The notes below the pieces were generated by a model that saw only the letters and a list, made by a program, of their open reading frames with translations, searched no databases and was not told the DNA's origin. A stretch of 64,000 bases of DNA. It comes from Mallotus nudiflorus (lineage: Eukaryota; Streptophyta; Magnoliopsida; Malpighiales; Euphorbiaceae). Made by a program: the position numbers and the translations under genes. The stretch covers positions 94,028 to 158,027 of the forward strand of contig CANTUR010000421.1 in assembly GCA_947683625.1 (NCBI GenBank). Direction: 5' to 3'. Shown here piece by piece: positions 21,653-33,566 of the stretch; the first letter of the stretch is position 1, and each line of letters begins with the position of its first letter.

Positions 21653-24600
21653 TTTCACGACCCAAAATAGGGGCCATGACCAACGCTAGGGAACAAGAAT
21701 TCTTTCGAATCCGGAACTCGTAGCAAGCCTTAAATAAAATAAAACATGCAATAATAATAATAATAATAATAAAAGAATATTGTGCAGCAGAAACAAAATC
21801 ATAAATATGATAAATAAATATCCACCAATGGATTGAAATAAATAACTCATTTCATATATAAATAATCCTTTAATACAAATTTCAGTTCAAATCTTTAAAA
21901 TACATAACTCACACAAATATAATACATAAACTCCACAATTGTTTACAACTACTACAGTGTCTAGATTATAAAATAAAGCTCAGATAAGCAGTTTATATAG
22001 TGAAGCCGAGGTGGAAGAAATCCGGCGTATGGGTCTACTACTGAGGTCTGAAGATAATGACTCTCCTAAAAAATAGTTAACGGAGGGGAGTCAGACCTCA
22101 CTAAGTGAATTGTTATAATATATATACATGCATACTAAATGACAAATGCACTCATTCAATAGTAGATATAATAAATATATATATACAGGCAAAAACACAC
22201 AAATGCAGTAAAATTATTTTATATATTTTTTTTTGAAAATTGTTGTTTATGAAGGATTAAATAGAATCCTAGAAAATCGCAACCTCAGCAGTGTTAGACA
22301 ACACTCTAGCCATACAGGTTCATTTATTCTAAATAAGTTCACTTGTTCCATGTGGATAGTAGACTGGCCTCAAGACACTAAGTCAACCGAGCTCTAACAG
22401 TCTGACTATCAGTGTGATTGGCCCCGAGACACTTGGTCAATCGAGCTCCAACAATCATACTCCCAAATCATATCACACATCAAATAATTCAATCCAATCA
22501 ATATCCACAAATAGATTAGTAATATAGCTTAAATGCTATTAGCATACTGGTACGTACTCGGTTCTAGGTAGCACGTTCTATTGATATCCTTCATTTATAA
22601 TATAAAACATACATTCATAAATAAATGATGCATGAGATTGAATAAAATAGCAACATAAACCATATATATACTAGAAATATACAAAAATAAACCAGGTATA
22701 TTTCGAGTATATATACGTCAAATAAATCTAGTATAGTTGCAAAACAAACTAGAAATATACTTAAAAACATTTTAAGTGTAAATATTTAATAAAACATGCA
22801 TATAATTTAAAATATACCAAAAATAAACATAAGTAATAATTAAATTATTTATGCATACTTTATTAAAATAAACTATACATTTCTAAAACATGCACCCTAA
22901 AACACATATATATAAAATAACAACTCATTGTTATTGTGCTCCTCGAGATGGGTCCGACGGGCCTGGTCCACTAGGCCTTGGTCTCGATGTAACTAAACAA
23001 ACAAACGACAATATGAAATCAAAATAATTTTATCGAAATTTCTAGAAACTCGATCTAGAATACTAGACACAGAATTAGAATAAGAACTCAACCGGACATC
23101 ATGTTTTACGAGAATTCTATCAAAAATTCGGCAGAACCTCCCCTGTAAAATGGACATCTCTCTACTCAAAGAGTAGAGCTAGTCCAGCAAAGAAAATACA
23201 CTTCAATAATAAACTCAAATCCACAACCCCTCGGTCAGACTCCAAACTACAATTCACCGACCGAGGTTCACAATTCATAGAATATATATAGAAATACTGA
23301 AATTTCCCTTTAATATTAAAAATACATTTTAAAAATCCAAATTACATTATTAACCCTAAAACTTACTGAAAATTGATAAAAACTCGTTTATTTAGAAAAA
23401 TCGTTTATTATATATATAATTTGAAAATAATTTACGAAAAATAGTTTTAATTAGTTAAAAATACTAAATAATTTTTAGAAATCATTTTTATACCTTAAAT
23501 AACTATTAAAACCAATTAATTACATTTTTAACCAATTTAGTGTCAAATTACCAAAATACCCTTAGTTTCGTAAATTCCCTAAAATTAATCCAGAAATTCA
23601 CTAAAAATAATATAATTACTCAAAATTAATTTGCTCAACATATAATTCAATAATATCAATAAATATACTCAATTAACCAATTAATTTCAAATAAACACAT
23701 AATTAACCTAATTTTCCCTAAATTACATAAACTAAATAAATTCAAAATAAATACATAAAATTCACAAAAATTACAAATAATTTTCTAAAATTCATTTTAA
23801 CACCTATAATCACTATAAAACACAATTTCATAATTTAATTAATTAATTTTTACAAATTAGAAAATATTAATAAAATACTAAAAAATTCACAAAAATCAAA
23901 ATAATTCCCAAAAATTCTACAAAAATTCCGGAGCATAGATTAAGCTACAAGGATCAAAGTTTGTGAAGGGAGTTTTCATGAATCATTCAAATTGAAGCTC
24001 AATAACAATTCAAAACCTAATAGGCCGAAAATGGAAAATCAAAACCTAGGAAAATCTAGACCATTTTAAATGAAAAAATCTTAGAATCACACTCACTGGA
24101 GCTCAAGGAGAAGATAGAGACCGGTGGCATCGAGTTTGGTGGCCGGAATCGGCTTGAACGGCGATGAGATGAATTTCGGCCTCTCTTGGATTTTCTGGCC
24201 AAAACACACCGAAAATGGTGGCTTCAGGCATCGGGAAAGGCTGGAGGTGGTGGTGGTGGCAAGCCAAGAGGCACACCAACGGCAAGAAAATTAGGTTGCA
24301 GTGGCCGGAAATGAGTGAGGGATGATTGGGAAGGAAGGAGATGCAGGCGATGACATTTTCGTAATTTTTGCAAACTTTAGTTTTTTGTTAAATAATTATG
24401 TATATATGTATATATATATATGTCCTACTTTATATTATAATAATATATAATATCACACACATAGTAAATATACACCACACACATATTTTAATAATATATA
24501 CACATATATACATATATATAATTAATTAATTAATATTAAAAACTAAATAATAATAATTAATTTAATTAATTAAACCCTATTTTAATTTAAATAAATGTAC

Positions 24601-24878
24601 ATACATACATTTTATTTAGTACTTTAAAATTATATATGAGTTCATGCAAATTCATAAAACTATTTAAATAATAAATGTTAAATTATTTACGTCTTAATTT
24701 CCCCGAAAATACAATTCCTGAAAAATTTTTACGTAAATATCTTAAAATAGTATAAAATAATTAAAATTAGCTTTAAATAAATAACAAACTCATAAAAATA
24801 TCATAAATATGTATAAAATTTATTAACACTGCATATCCCGATGCAGTTTAAAATTATTTAAAAACTTGGAATATTACA
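21653..24878 (-). mobile_element. Tekay-like solo LTR, minus strand
   Basis: In its sense it begins TGTAATATTCCAAGTTTTTA at 24878 and ends GGGTCGTGAAA at 21653, where the usual CA is AA. It is 3226 bp and aligns along its length with the G2 LTRs. It keeps a TATA-rich tract near 24,390-24,440, a GC-rich block (24,090-24,330), a CTCCA|GTGAGT donor-like site (24,091-24,100) and the conserved stem-loop (23095-23158). No internal region remains, so LTR-LTR recombination removed it. A 60-codon minus frame at 24103-24285 is not conserved in the other copies. Confidence 0.92.
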
Positions 24879-25260
24879 CTCACTAATGATGTTGCAATCC
24901 ATAATTGCTTGCGATTAGTTGCAACCCTTTCATTGCTCATTGATGATGCTATAATCCATAATTGCTCACTATTAGCTGCAACCCTTTTGTTGCTTACTGA
25001 TGATGTTACAATCCATAATTGCTTGCGATTAGCTGTAAGCCTTTCTTTGCTCACTGATGATGCTATAATCCATAATTGCTTGTAAATTGATTGCAATCCT
25101 TTCATTGCTCATCTTTGATAATGTTATAGTTTATAACTGCTCATGATTAGCTGCAACCTTTACATTACTTGCCTTTGATAATGCTACTATCCATAACTGC
25201 TTGCGAATTGGTTGTAATCCTTTCATTGCTTGCTTATGATGCTGCAATCCATAATTGATC
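24879..25260 (-). repeat. 57-bp tandem array, part 2 (Tat C)
   Basis: Continuation of the 57-bp array after the solo LTR, becoming less regular after about 25,110. The minus frame 24854-25105 again shows the 19-residue repeat (for example SNERVATNRKQLWIATSL). Confidence 0.8.
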
Positions 25261-28200
25261 GCAATTTTTATCTTTTGTTGTTTAAGTCGAATGCTTTGAA
25301 TTCTTTATGCTGACTAACTTTGAATTTTGACTTTCAATTTTGATGTGTTGACTGACTCTACAAGTTGGGTGCACTTCCTTCTGGATTTACAATTCCTAAA
25401 GACTTGTTGAAGTTAGTTCTAATCATGATGAATGTATAAAAGCATATTATAATGTTGAAAATTTATGAGAAAATTCATCACTTTTTCACGAGATAGTGTG
25501 CACTCAATGAATCTCATTATTTTGTATTTTCATGACTATCATTTATTTGCCATTTATAGAGGCTAAAGGCATCATTAACCATCTTATTCTAAGAGCATGT
25601 CTTTTACTAAGTGAAGAGCTTACTTCCACACCTAATTTTAGGGAGAATTTGCTAAACAAAACTTATGAAAATTGAACATAAACACATCAAATTCTGAGTA
25701 TCAAAATAGTTTTTGAATTATTTTTATGTTTTCCTTCCTTATCCGAGTATTCCCCCACATTTCTAATATTACTCAGCATGGATACCGTTGGAAATGTCCT
25801 TTGGATACTTATACTCTTGCAGAGTATTGGAGTAAATAAAGCAGTTTTTTGGCATGGTCCTATTTTAGTTTTCCCTCGCCTTTCTTGTATTACTCAGTGT
25901 GGATACCACTAGAGGTTTCATGTTGATACTCTTACTCATTTCTTAGCATTAAAGTACATTATACTTGCTCTTATTTTGATTCTCTTCTTAGTATTCCCCC
26001 GCCTTTCTCGTATTACTTAGTGTGGATATCGTCTAGAGATTTTGTACATGTACTCATTTCTGAGTATTGGAGTATATTATATACACATTTATTATTCAAA
26101 AGACTAAAAAGATACTCTAAAATTCAAGCAATTTATACTATAAGTCCAAGGATTTTGCCTTTGCATTTTCTTTCCCTCGTTTGGGTGCAAAGCAAGCATT
26201 AGATTGATTAGAGTTTATAAACTCTCAACACAAAGCCTTTAACTAATCATTTGAATTCTGTGAGGCTAATAAAAAGACCCATTATGATCAAAGGTCATGA
26301 GATAGGATTTTTGCACATGATCTCGTGAAGTGGATGAATTTACTTTTAATTTGTGGATTTTATTATTGAGATGGTACTTTATTACAGAATCTAAGGAAAC
26401 AGAGTTCTGTTACTTCCCTTGATTATCTTGATGAGTGTTTGGCATTTGCTATCTGGCCTATTCTTATTGATATATCAATTCCTTCCCTCTTCTACATTCT
26501 CTTTTTTTTTCCTGCACAAAATACCATAAGTTACTATGGTCTATTCACAAATGAATAAATTTTTTCAAAATGTAGCATTATTCTTTTTTTTTTTGCATTC
26601 TTCCCTTTGGATTATAATTATGATGTCTCTGGTCATGAAGGTCATGATACCCCACCATTGAAGTTGTTGCTTGAGGCTGCATTTGTATTTCTACCGCTGT
26701 GGTAGAGGGTTCCATTCCTTTTATTAATATCTCCTGCAAAAAAAGGTTTAGGAGTTAGAGATCTTATTTCAGGATCAAATAAGTTTTTAGAGTGAATTCA
26801 ATTTAAGTTTTGAGTGTATTCTTCCTTTTTATAGGGTCGAAGAATGTATTGCTGACATGTTGGACCTTCTTATCACCATATTCCATGCCCTACACTGGAC
26901 TAACTGTTGTGGAGAGATATTCCAGATGATGCTCTGGATAAGGCTACGAAGATGGATGTTAAATATGAGGAGCTTGAGTGTCCCATCTAGCCTCTTAAGG
27001 TTGCTGGGAGGATGCTTTTGCAAGTATTATTGTTGGTGATATTCCCTTACTGGATAGGCCTATTAGGCTTATGAGGTCTAAAGTTCCATTGAGTATCAGG
27101 TTCACCTTGTGAGTGCTACCCTTTTCCTTCAGATGTGAACATTTTGATTACCTTTCTGCACTTTTACAAGACTAATTTTGAATGTTAGTAGCAAAGTATT
27201 TGCACAATCTTGCCTAGGCTCAAACACTTTATTATATAAAGCAAGTATTTCATAATAAATGTATGCAAGTGTATGCATGTTATGTATGACATGAATGATC
27301 CTAACAGGTCTTCTATTTAGAATAAAGTTATGTTGCATCTTAGAGTGTGAGAACGAGGTGCCTCATCAACAGCCTATAGGTTTAAGCATTGAATGCTTCG
27401 CTATTGGTACTTATGATGTCAAAGCTTATGATACAGTTCATTGGACTAATGATCATGCTAGCAAGTAGGGTCCATGGCTTTACTCTAAAGTTTGTAATTG
27501 ACTGATGCATTGTTAAACTTTTCTTTTTGTTACTACTTTTACTGCATGATAACTGATGTATTAGCTCTTACATTTCTTTTTGCCCCCAGATCTCCTATAC
27601 TAGCTCTTATACTTCAGCATCCATCTTTGGTCTTTGAATGTAGGCTTACTGTTCTATAATTTTCCCCCAGAGCTACATTTTGCCCCTATTTTCATTCTGA
27701 ATTCATTCATGCTATCTTAGCAGTATTTTTCTTCATGTGTGCAAGAAACTCAATTTGTTCAATGCTCCTTTTAACCCTTTGTCTTATTAACCCTATTAGT
27801 TGCAGTCTTATATATTGAAGATATGGAGGAGTAAGTGAACTAACTGAAGAGCATTCTTGATACTGAAATCAACTAAACTTGCTCTTGTTGTAAGTTGAAG
27901 TATGTGATCATTAACTTTTGTAATCACTTTGTTTTGGTTATGTGCTTCAAATTTCTTCTCCTCCCTCACATCTCTATCATCAGAATGGTCATCTCTAGTT
28001 CATCATCATTGTTACTACTGATTTCGAGGGCTGTCCTTTAAGGCAGAATTTTCTGAACGATATGAAAGACCTATAGCTTCAAAGGATTATTGAGCAGAAC
28101 ATAAGGCTTGATGTTGATACAATGATTGATGATAGTTACAAAGCAAGAGTTGCAATGTAAGTTACTGAGCCACTTAAATTTTCTAAGTACAAGGGGACAC

Positions 28201-28371
28201 TAGACTTACAAATAAAATCATAAAAGGGTGGCCAAAAAAGAAAACATAACTAAAATAGTGATCTTATAGCTCTGATTATGTATTGTCTTTCCATTCAGAT
28301 GCTTATGTAGTATGATAAAGATGAATATGCGATATTTGAACAAAAATTTCAAATTCAATTTCACTCATTCA
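25261..28371 (-). other. Unrecognised interior of Tat C
   Basis: About 3.1 kb with no frame longer than about 70 codons and no similarity that I recognise to the pol or antisense genes of Tat A. A threefold repeat at 25,740-26,100 is listed separately. It occupies the place where pol would be expected, so it may be filler DNA of a non-autonomous element or a very decayed antisense gene. Confidence 0.4.
25740..26100. repeat. Three-copy repeat of about 122 bp
   Basis: TATTACT(C/T)AG followed by a GGATA(C/T)C word recurs at 25767, 25888 and 26011 (steps of 121 and 123 bp). It is preceded each time by CCCC/CCTCGCCTTTCT-like sequence and followed by TACTCATTTCTGAGTATT-like sequence. This is a small tandem amplification inside Tat C. 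Confidence 0.65.
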
Positions 28372-28491
28372 TTAGGCAAAAAATGAGAATATTCATTATA
28401 TCACATGATACAACTCCTGTTATCAGTTAGTCCTAAATTTTTTTCTCTCTAATTTTTAGCTTATTGTTCATTTTTTCCTTTTTCTCTCTCC

Positions 28492-28728
28492 TTATTTTTT
28501 CTCTTTTTTTATTCTTTTTATTTTTTTTTTCTCAACTTTCCTATCTTCAGAACTTACATCATGTGATATATGTATGTTCTTTGAATTTGCATTTATGCCC
28601 ATACTGAATGAATCTAACTGAATTGAATTTATGTCAAACATGCAAATGCGATCAATATCATAATGCATAGTACCATTAGGATGTACATTACATAAGTAAG
28701 CATGATCAAAATTTATATAATTAATCAC
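28492..28728 (-). pseudogene. Tat C fragment upstream of RT
   Basis: The minus frame reads INFDHAYLCNVHPNGTMHYD and later FDINSIQLDSF and ISHDVSSEDRK. This matches Tat A at about 3860-4050, the region between protease and RT (FAYLCDVHPNSSMHY, ISHDVTPKERK). It then runs into a Lys/Glu-rich low-complexity tract (28,492-28,545) where Tat A has the RT. The expected RT motifs do not follow, so Tat C lost them here. Confidence 0.7.
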
Positions 28729-28781
28729 TAAAATAAAAAAAGTTCTAAAGAAACAAAAATTTTATTCAAAGAAGACAATAA

Positions 28782-28786
28782 GAAAA
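28782..28786. repeat. Target-site duplication of G2, left copy (GAAAA)
   Basis: GAAAA at 28782-28786 equals GAAAA at 40233-40237, the base just outside each LTR. Confidence 0.9.
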
Positions 28787-29234
28787 TGTAATATCCCGTG
28801 TTTTTAAATATTTTTACACTGTATCGGGATATGCAGTGTTAATAAATTTTGTATATATCTTACGATATTTTTACGAGTTGATATGTATTTAAAACCTATT
28901 TTAATTACTGTGTCTTATTTATAGTGCTTTACGTAAAATTTTCCCGGGACTTGCATTTTTGGGGAAATTTTTACGTAAATAATTTATTATTAATTATTTT
29001 AAATATATTTTCGGACTTGCATGAACTCATACGTATTTTTAAAATATTAAAAACCGTGTATACATGTAATTATTTATTTAATTAGGGTTTAATATTACCC
29101 TAATATTTTATTAATTATTTATTAGTTTTATTGTTATTTAATTATTTTTATTTAGTATAAATTATTAAAATATTAAATTTTATGTGTGTGGTGTATATTT
29201 AATGTGTGTAATTTAACATTATTTTAATATATAG

Positions 29235-29258
29235 TATAAAGTATATATATATACATAT
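29235..29258 (+). promoter_or_regulatory. Likely TATA region of G2 LTR promoter
   Basis: TATAAAGTATATATATATAC lies about 30-50 bp before an abrupt switch from AT-rich to GC-rich sequence. That is where transcription of the LTR would be expected to start (about 29,265-29,290). The same arrangement is in the 3' LTR (37,460-37,490) and, expanded as GT/TA repeats, in the solo LTR near 42,190-42,240. Confidence 0.5.
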
Positions 29259-30497
29259 AATATGTCAAAAATCAAGTTTTTTGGAAAATTACCATTTTGC
29301 CCCCGAGTGCCTCCTTCTTCCCCGATTTGCTTCCCTCGCCGTTTCGATCGTTGTCGTGCCGTTCCCTTGCCGTGGGAGTGCCATACGGTGTGCCACCACC
29401 TTCCCCAGCCTCTTCCGCCACCTGTGGTAGCCGTTTCCGGCGTCTGGAAGTGGATTTTGGCCGGAGAAGCCGAATTTCCTTCCACCGTCGATCACGATGA
29501 TTCCGGCCACCATTTTTTACACCGCTAGTCTCTTTCTTCTCCTTGTGCTCCGGTGAGTGTGATTCTAGCTTTGGTTTGAGCTTAAATGGTCTAGATTTGC
29601 TTAGGTTTTGAATTTTCAATTTCGGCCATATTAGGGTTTTTGATTTTTTTGAGCTTCGAATTGATTGATTCATGAAAAATACCTTCACAAATGTTGATCC
29701 TAGTAGCTTAATATACATGTATGAATTTTTGTAGAATTTTTGGAGATTTTTTGGATTTTTGGGTATTTTTGAATATTTTAATATTATTTTCTAATTTTCG
29801 GAAATTAATTATTTAAATTATGAAATTGTTTTTTATGGTTAAATTAGGTGTTGAAATGAATTATAGGAATTTATTTGGAATTTTTATGAATTTCTATGTA
29901 TTTATTTTGAATTATTGAAGTTTATGTAAATTTGGAAAATTAGGGTTAATTATGCTTTTAATTGAAATTAATTGGATAATTGAGTTTAATTATTGATATT
30001 ATTGATAAATATGTTGAGAAAATTAATTTTGGATAATTGTATAATTTTTGGTGAATTTTTGAAGTAATTTTAGTATATTTATATATATAGGGGTATTTTG
30101 GTAATTTTACCCTAAATTGGCTAAAAATGTAATTTAATTGGTTTTAATAGTTATTTAAGGTATAAAAATGATTTCTAAAAATTATTTGGTATTTTTAACT
30201 AATGAAAACTATTTTTCGTGAATTATTTTCAATTATATATATAATATACGGTTTTTCTAATAAAATGATTTTTTATCGGTTCTTACAGTGTTTTAAGGTT
30301 AATTATGTAATTTCTACTTATAAAATGAATTTCTATGTTATAAGGATATTTTTGATATTTCTGGAATTATTCTGTGTTTGTGGACCCGGTCGATAGACTG
30401 TAGTTTGGAGTCCGACCGAGGGGTTATGGTTGAGTGTTGAGCTTGTTTTTTGAAGTGTATTTCTTTGCAGGGTCGGCTCTACTCTTTTGAGTAGAGA

Positions 30498-30561
30498 GAT
30501 GTCCGTTTTACAAGGGAGGTTCTGCCAGATTTTTGATAGAATTCTCGTAAAACGTGATATC
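30498..30561 (+). promoter_or_regulatory. Conserved stem-loop in Tekay LTR (G2 5' copy)
   Basis: Left arm GATGTCCGTTTTAC (30498-30511) pairs with right arm GTAAAACG-T-GATATC (30547-30561), with one bulged T and one G-U pair. The same structure lies at 38715-38778, 43672-43735, 49748-49811 and, on the minus strand, 23095-23158. It is among the best preserved blocks of LTRs that otherwise diverge strongly. Its role is unknown; packaging, dimerisation or transcription control are possibilities. Confidence 0.7.
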
Positions 30562-32021
30562 CGATCGAACCCTGATATCGATTCTGTGTTTAATACTCTA
30601 GATCGAATTCTAGGATTTCTGTTAGGTTTATTCTAATGTCTGTCATTATTTGTTTGTTTAGTTACGCCGAGACCGAGGGCTAGTGGACCAGGCCCGTTGG
30701 ACCCGTCACGTGGAGCGCACTAGGGTGAGTTACTATACTATATATATATATGCTTTAGGATGCATGATTTAGAAATATATGTTTTATGTTGATTAAAATG
30801 CATAAATAATGTGATTTGTATTTAAGTATATTTTTGGTTTATTTTTGGTATATATTAAATTACATGCATGCTTTGTTAATAAATTATATTTAAAATGTTT
30901 TTAAATATATTTCTAGCTTAATTTGTAATTTGATTGAATTTATTTGACGTATATATGCTCGAAATATACCTGGTTTACTTTTGGTATATTTTCGGTATAT
31001 ATATGGTTTATATTGTTATTTTATTTTAATTCATGCATCATGTATTTGTGAATGGATGTTTTATATTATTGATGAAGGATATCAATAGAACGTGCTACCT
31101 AGTGGGCAGCACTAGGACCGAGTATATACCGGTACGCCTATAGTATTTAGGCTATATTACTAACTTATTTATGGATATTGATTGAATGTGATTATTGATA
31201 TGTGTGATGTGATTTGGGTGTGATTGCTGGAGCTCGGTTGACCAAGTGTCTCGGGGCCAATCACACTGGCAGTTAGACTGCTGTAGCTCGGTTGACTTAG
31301 TGTCTCGGGGTCAGTCTACTGTCCAAATGGATTAAGTGGATATCTTTGGATTAAGTGAGCCTGTATGGCTAAAGTGTTGTCTAACACTATTTCCGAGGTT
31401 ACGATATCATAGGGTTCTATTTGATCCTTCATAAAAGATAATTTTCAGATAAAATATATAAAAATGATTTTATTGCATCTGTGTGTAATTGCCTGTATAT
31501 ATATATTAGATATATACTGTTGACTGTATGCATTATCATTTAGTGTGTATGTATATATATTATAGTAATTCACTCAGTGAGGTCTGACTCCCCTCCGTTG
31601 ACTATTTTTCAGGAGAGTCAACATCTTCAGACCTCAGTAGCAGGCCGATACGCCGGATTTCTTCCGCCCTGGCTTCTTTGTGTAAACTACTTACTTGAGT
31701 CTTATTTTTATAATCTAGACACTGCAGTAGTTATGAATTAAAATGTGGGATTTCATGTATTTTATTTAAAGAGATGTATTATATTGAAACTGGATTTGTA
31801 CTGAAAGATTTTATATATATGTGATGAGATGAGATTTGATTTAAATCCAGTTGATGGAAATGTTATTATTATATTTATGGTTTTTATTTTCGCTGTAAAT
31901 TTGATATTGTTATTATTATTGCATGTTTATTTTATTTTTAGGCTTGCTATGGGTTCCGGATTCGAAAGCATTCCTGTTCCCTAGCGCCGGTCATGGCCCC
32001 TATTTTGGGTCGTGACAAAGT

Positions 32022-32033
32022 TGGTATCAGAGC
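32022..32033 (+). other. G2 primer-binding site (initiator Met tRNA)
   Basis: TGGTATCAGAGC starts four bases after the LTR end. It is complementary to the 3' end of plant initiator tRNA-Met, the usual primer in Tekay elements. Confidence 0.9.
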
Positions 32034-32213
32034 AGAGTTCTGTGTCAGGGCTTAGTTATGTGAGTTGTGGCCCTAGTTTTCGAGTTGTGTTTTCTGTTGA
32101 ACTACTGTAGTGAATTAGGTTCGAGTATGTCTTGATAAGTATTCCTTGCTTAGTTTTCTGCGTTATTCCTCCATTGTTTATTTTGTTTGAATCTTTCCAT
32201 TTGTCTTTTCAGT

Positions 32214-33566
32214 ATGAGGAGGCGAGCGCGTGTCGCTCCATCGGTCGTTGAGGCCGAGGATGATGAGTCTTTCCAGGATGAGGTTTTACCTCCTGAGCAA
32301 CCAGTTAGATGTAGAGGTCGTGGCAGAGGTAGACCTTGAGGAGCGGCAAGTCGCCATAGGCAGAGAGAGTTACAGGATGAGGAGCCTGTTGAGCCTGAGT
32401 TTGATGTTCCTGTTCCTCCAGTTGTTCAGCCAGTTTAGCTTGCCTATCAGCAGGGTATGTCTGACCCTGAGGCAGCTTTGTTTAATGCCCGGGTTGGTAG
32501 GATTGCATTTGATGGTACTTCTGATCCGTTAGATTTCCTGCATGCGATTGAGACTAGGACTCGGACTGCTCATACCGAGTACCAGCGGATTATGATCGTT
32601 GAGTTGTCTGTCGAGGGACCAGCCTTAGATTGGTTCATTCAGATGATCCAGCCTTATATGATGACGATGACATGGGCTCAGTTCCGAGAGCGGTTTATGA
32701 GGAGATTCTGTCCAGAGCCTCTTCGTTTGAGCTATCGTCTTCATCTAACCAGTATTTCTCGTGGAGATAGATCGGTAGAGGAGTATACCTGAGAGTTTCT
32801 TCGTCTGGGTAGATATGCAGAGGATCTGATGCGAGATCAGTATTTCGTGGTTACTACATATGTCACTGGTTTGGGTTCAACTTTTACTGGTATGCCTACA
32901 GCAGGCCTTACTCTCGAGTCTGTGATTGAGTTAGCCAAGGAGATTGAGCTGAGGCTAGTTAGGCAAGGAGCGATGCCTGATTATTACCAGCTGGGAGTTC
33001 AGTCGAGTGGATTGCAGACTACTCCGTATTCGAGTTTTCATGTTGGTTCGAGTAGTCAGCAGTGAGGTCCGACTCAGCAGAGTCAGAGACAGCAGCAGTG
33101 AGTGCATCGGAGCAGTAGACATGGTCGTGGAGGTCAGCGTAGATCATTCAGATTTGGGTCAGGTGCTTCGAGCAGCAGTAGTGGTCGTAGTTTTGGATCA
33201 GCGGCCAGTGTTTGTCAGACTTGTGGTAGAGTCCATCAGGGACCGTGTTATCTGACACCATTGACATGCTTCAGATGCGGACAAACAAGAAATTTCGCTA
33301 GATCGTGTCCTTATTCAGGGTATCAACAGTGGCAGATTCCGCGATTCCCACAGCAATCGATTGCTAGTGCTGCACCCGTGCCATTTCAGTTACCACCAAC
33401 TCAGCATCAGAGTTTCACTTAGTTTGTTCCACAGCAGAGTCGTGGTAGAGGTACTAGAGGAGGTGCCAGAGGTGTTGGCCAAGCTTCTACTAGTCAACAG
33501 GGAGGTCGAGGTCAGGCCAGAGTTTTTCATCTCACTCAGCAGGATGCTCAGGCATCTAATGCAGTC
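32214..33566 (+). pseudogene. G2 gag (six stops)
   Basis: The start ATG at 32214 follows a pyrimidine tract ending CAG, which could be a splice acceptor. Frame 0 is kept throughout. The N-terminus is basic (MRRRARVAP), followed by Gly/Arg repeats. The gag domain spans about 32480-32960 with FDGTSDPLDFLHAIE, ALDWFIQM and WAQFRERFMRRFCP. Two zinc-binding motifs follow: CQTCGRVHQGPC (33213-33248) and CFRCGQTRNFARSC (33270-33311), the second with Asn for the usual His. Stops lie near 32338, 32437, 32790, 33063, 33099 and 33420; all fit CGA-to-TGA or CAG-to-TAG changes. Confidence 0.9.

Larger units (their letters stand above)
28787..32017 (+). repeat. G2 5' LTR
   Basis: It runs from TGTAATATCCCGTG to GGGTCGTGACA. 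It holds an AT-rich U3 with a TATA tract (about 29235-29258), a GC-rich block (29283-29552), donor- and acceptor-like splice sites and the conserved stem-loop (30498-30561). A frame of 88 codons from 29262 exists in both LTRs of G2 but not in the older copies, so I do not call it a gene. Confidence 0.95.

Noticed and set aside
20530..25260. CRISPR-like regularly spaced repeats
   Set aside because: Units are contiguous tandem copies without unique spacers, in a plant retrotransposon.
26829..27338. Short frames in the Tat C interior
   Set aside because: They overlap on both strands, have no motifs and show no counterpart in Tat A.
29262..29528. 88-codon frame in the GC-rich block of the G2 LTRs (also at 37489-37773)
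   Set aside because: The older LTRs of the same family lack the start codon and keep the composition but not the frame, so it is more likely an untranslated leader.
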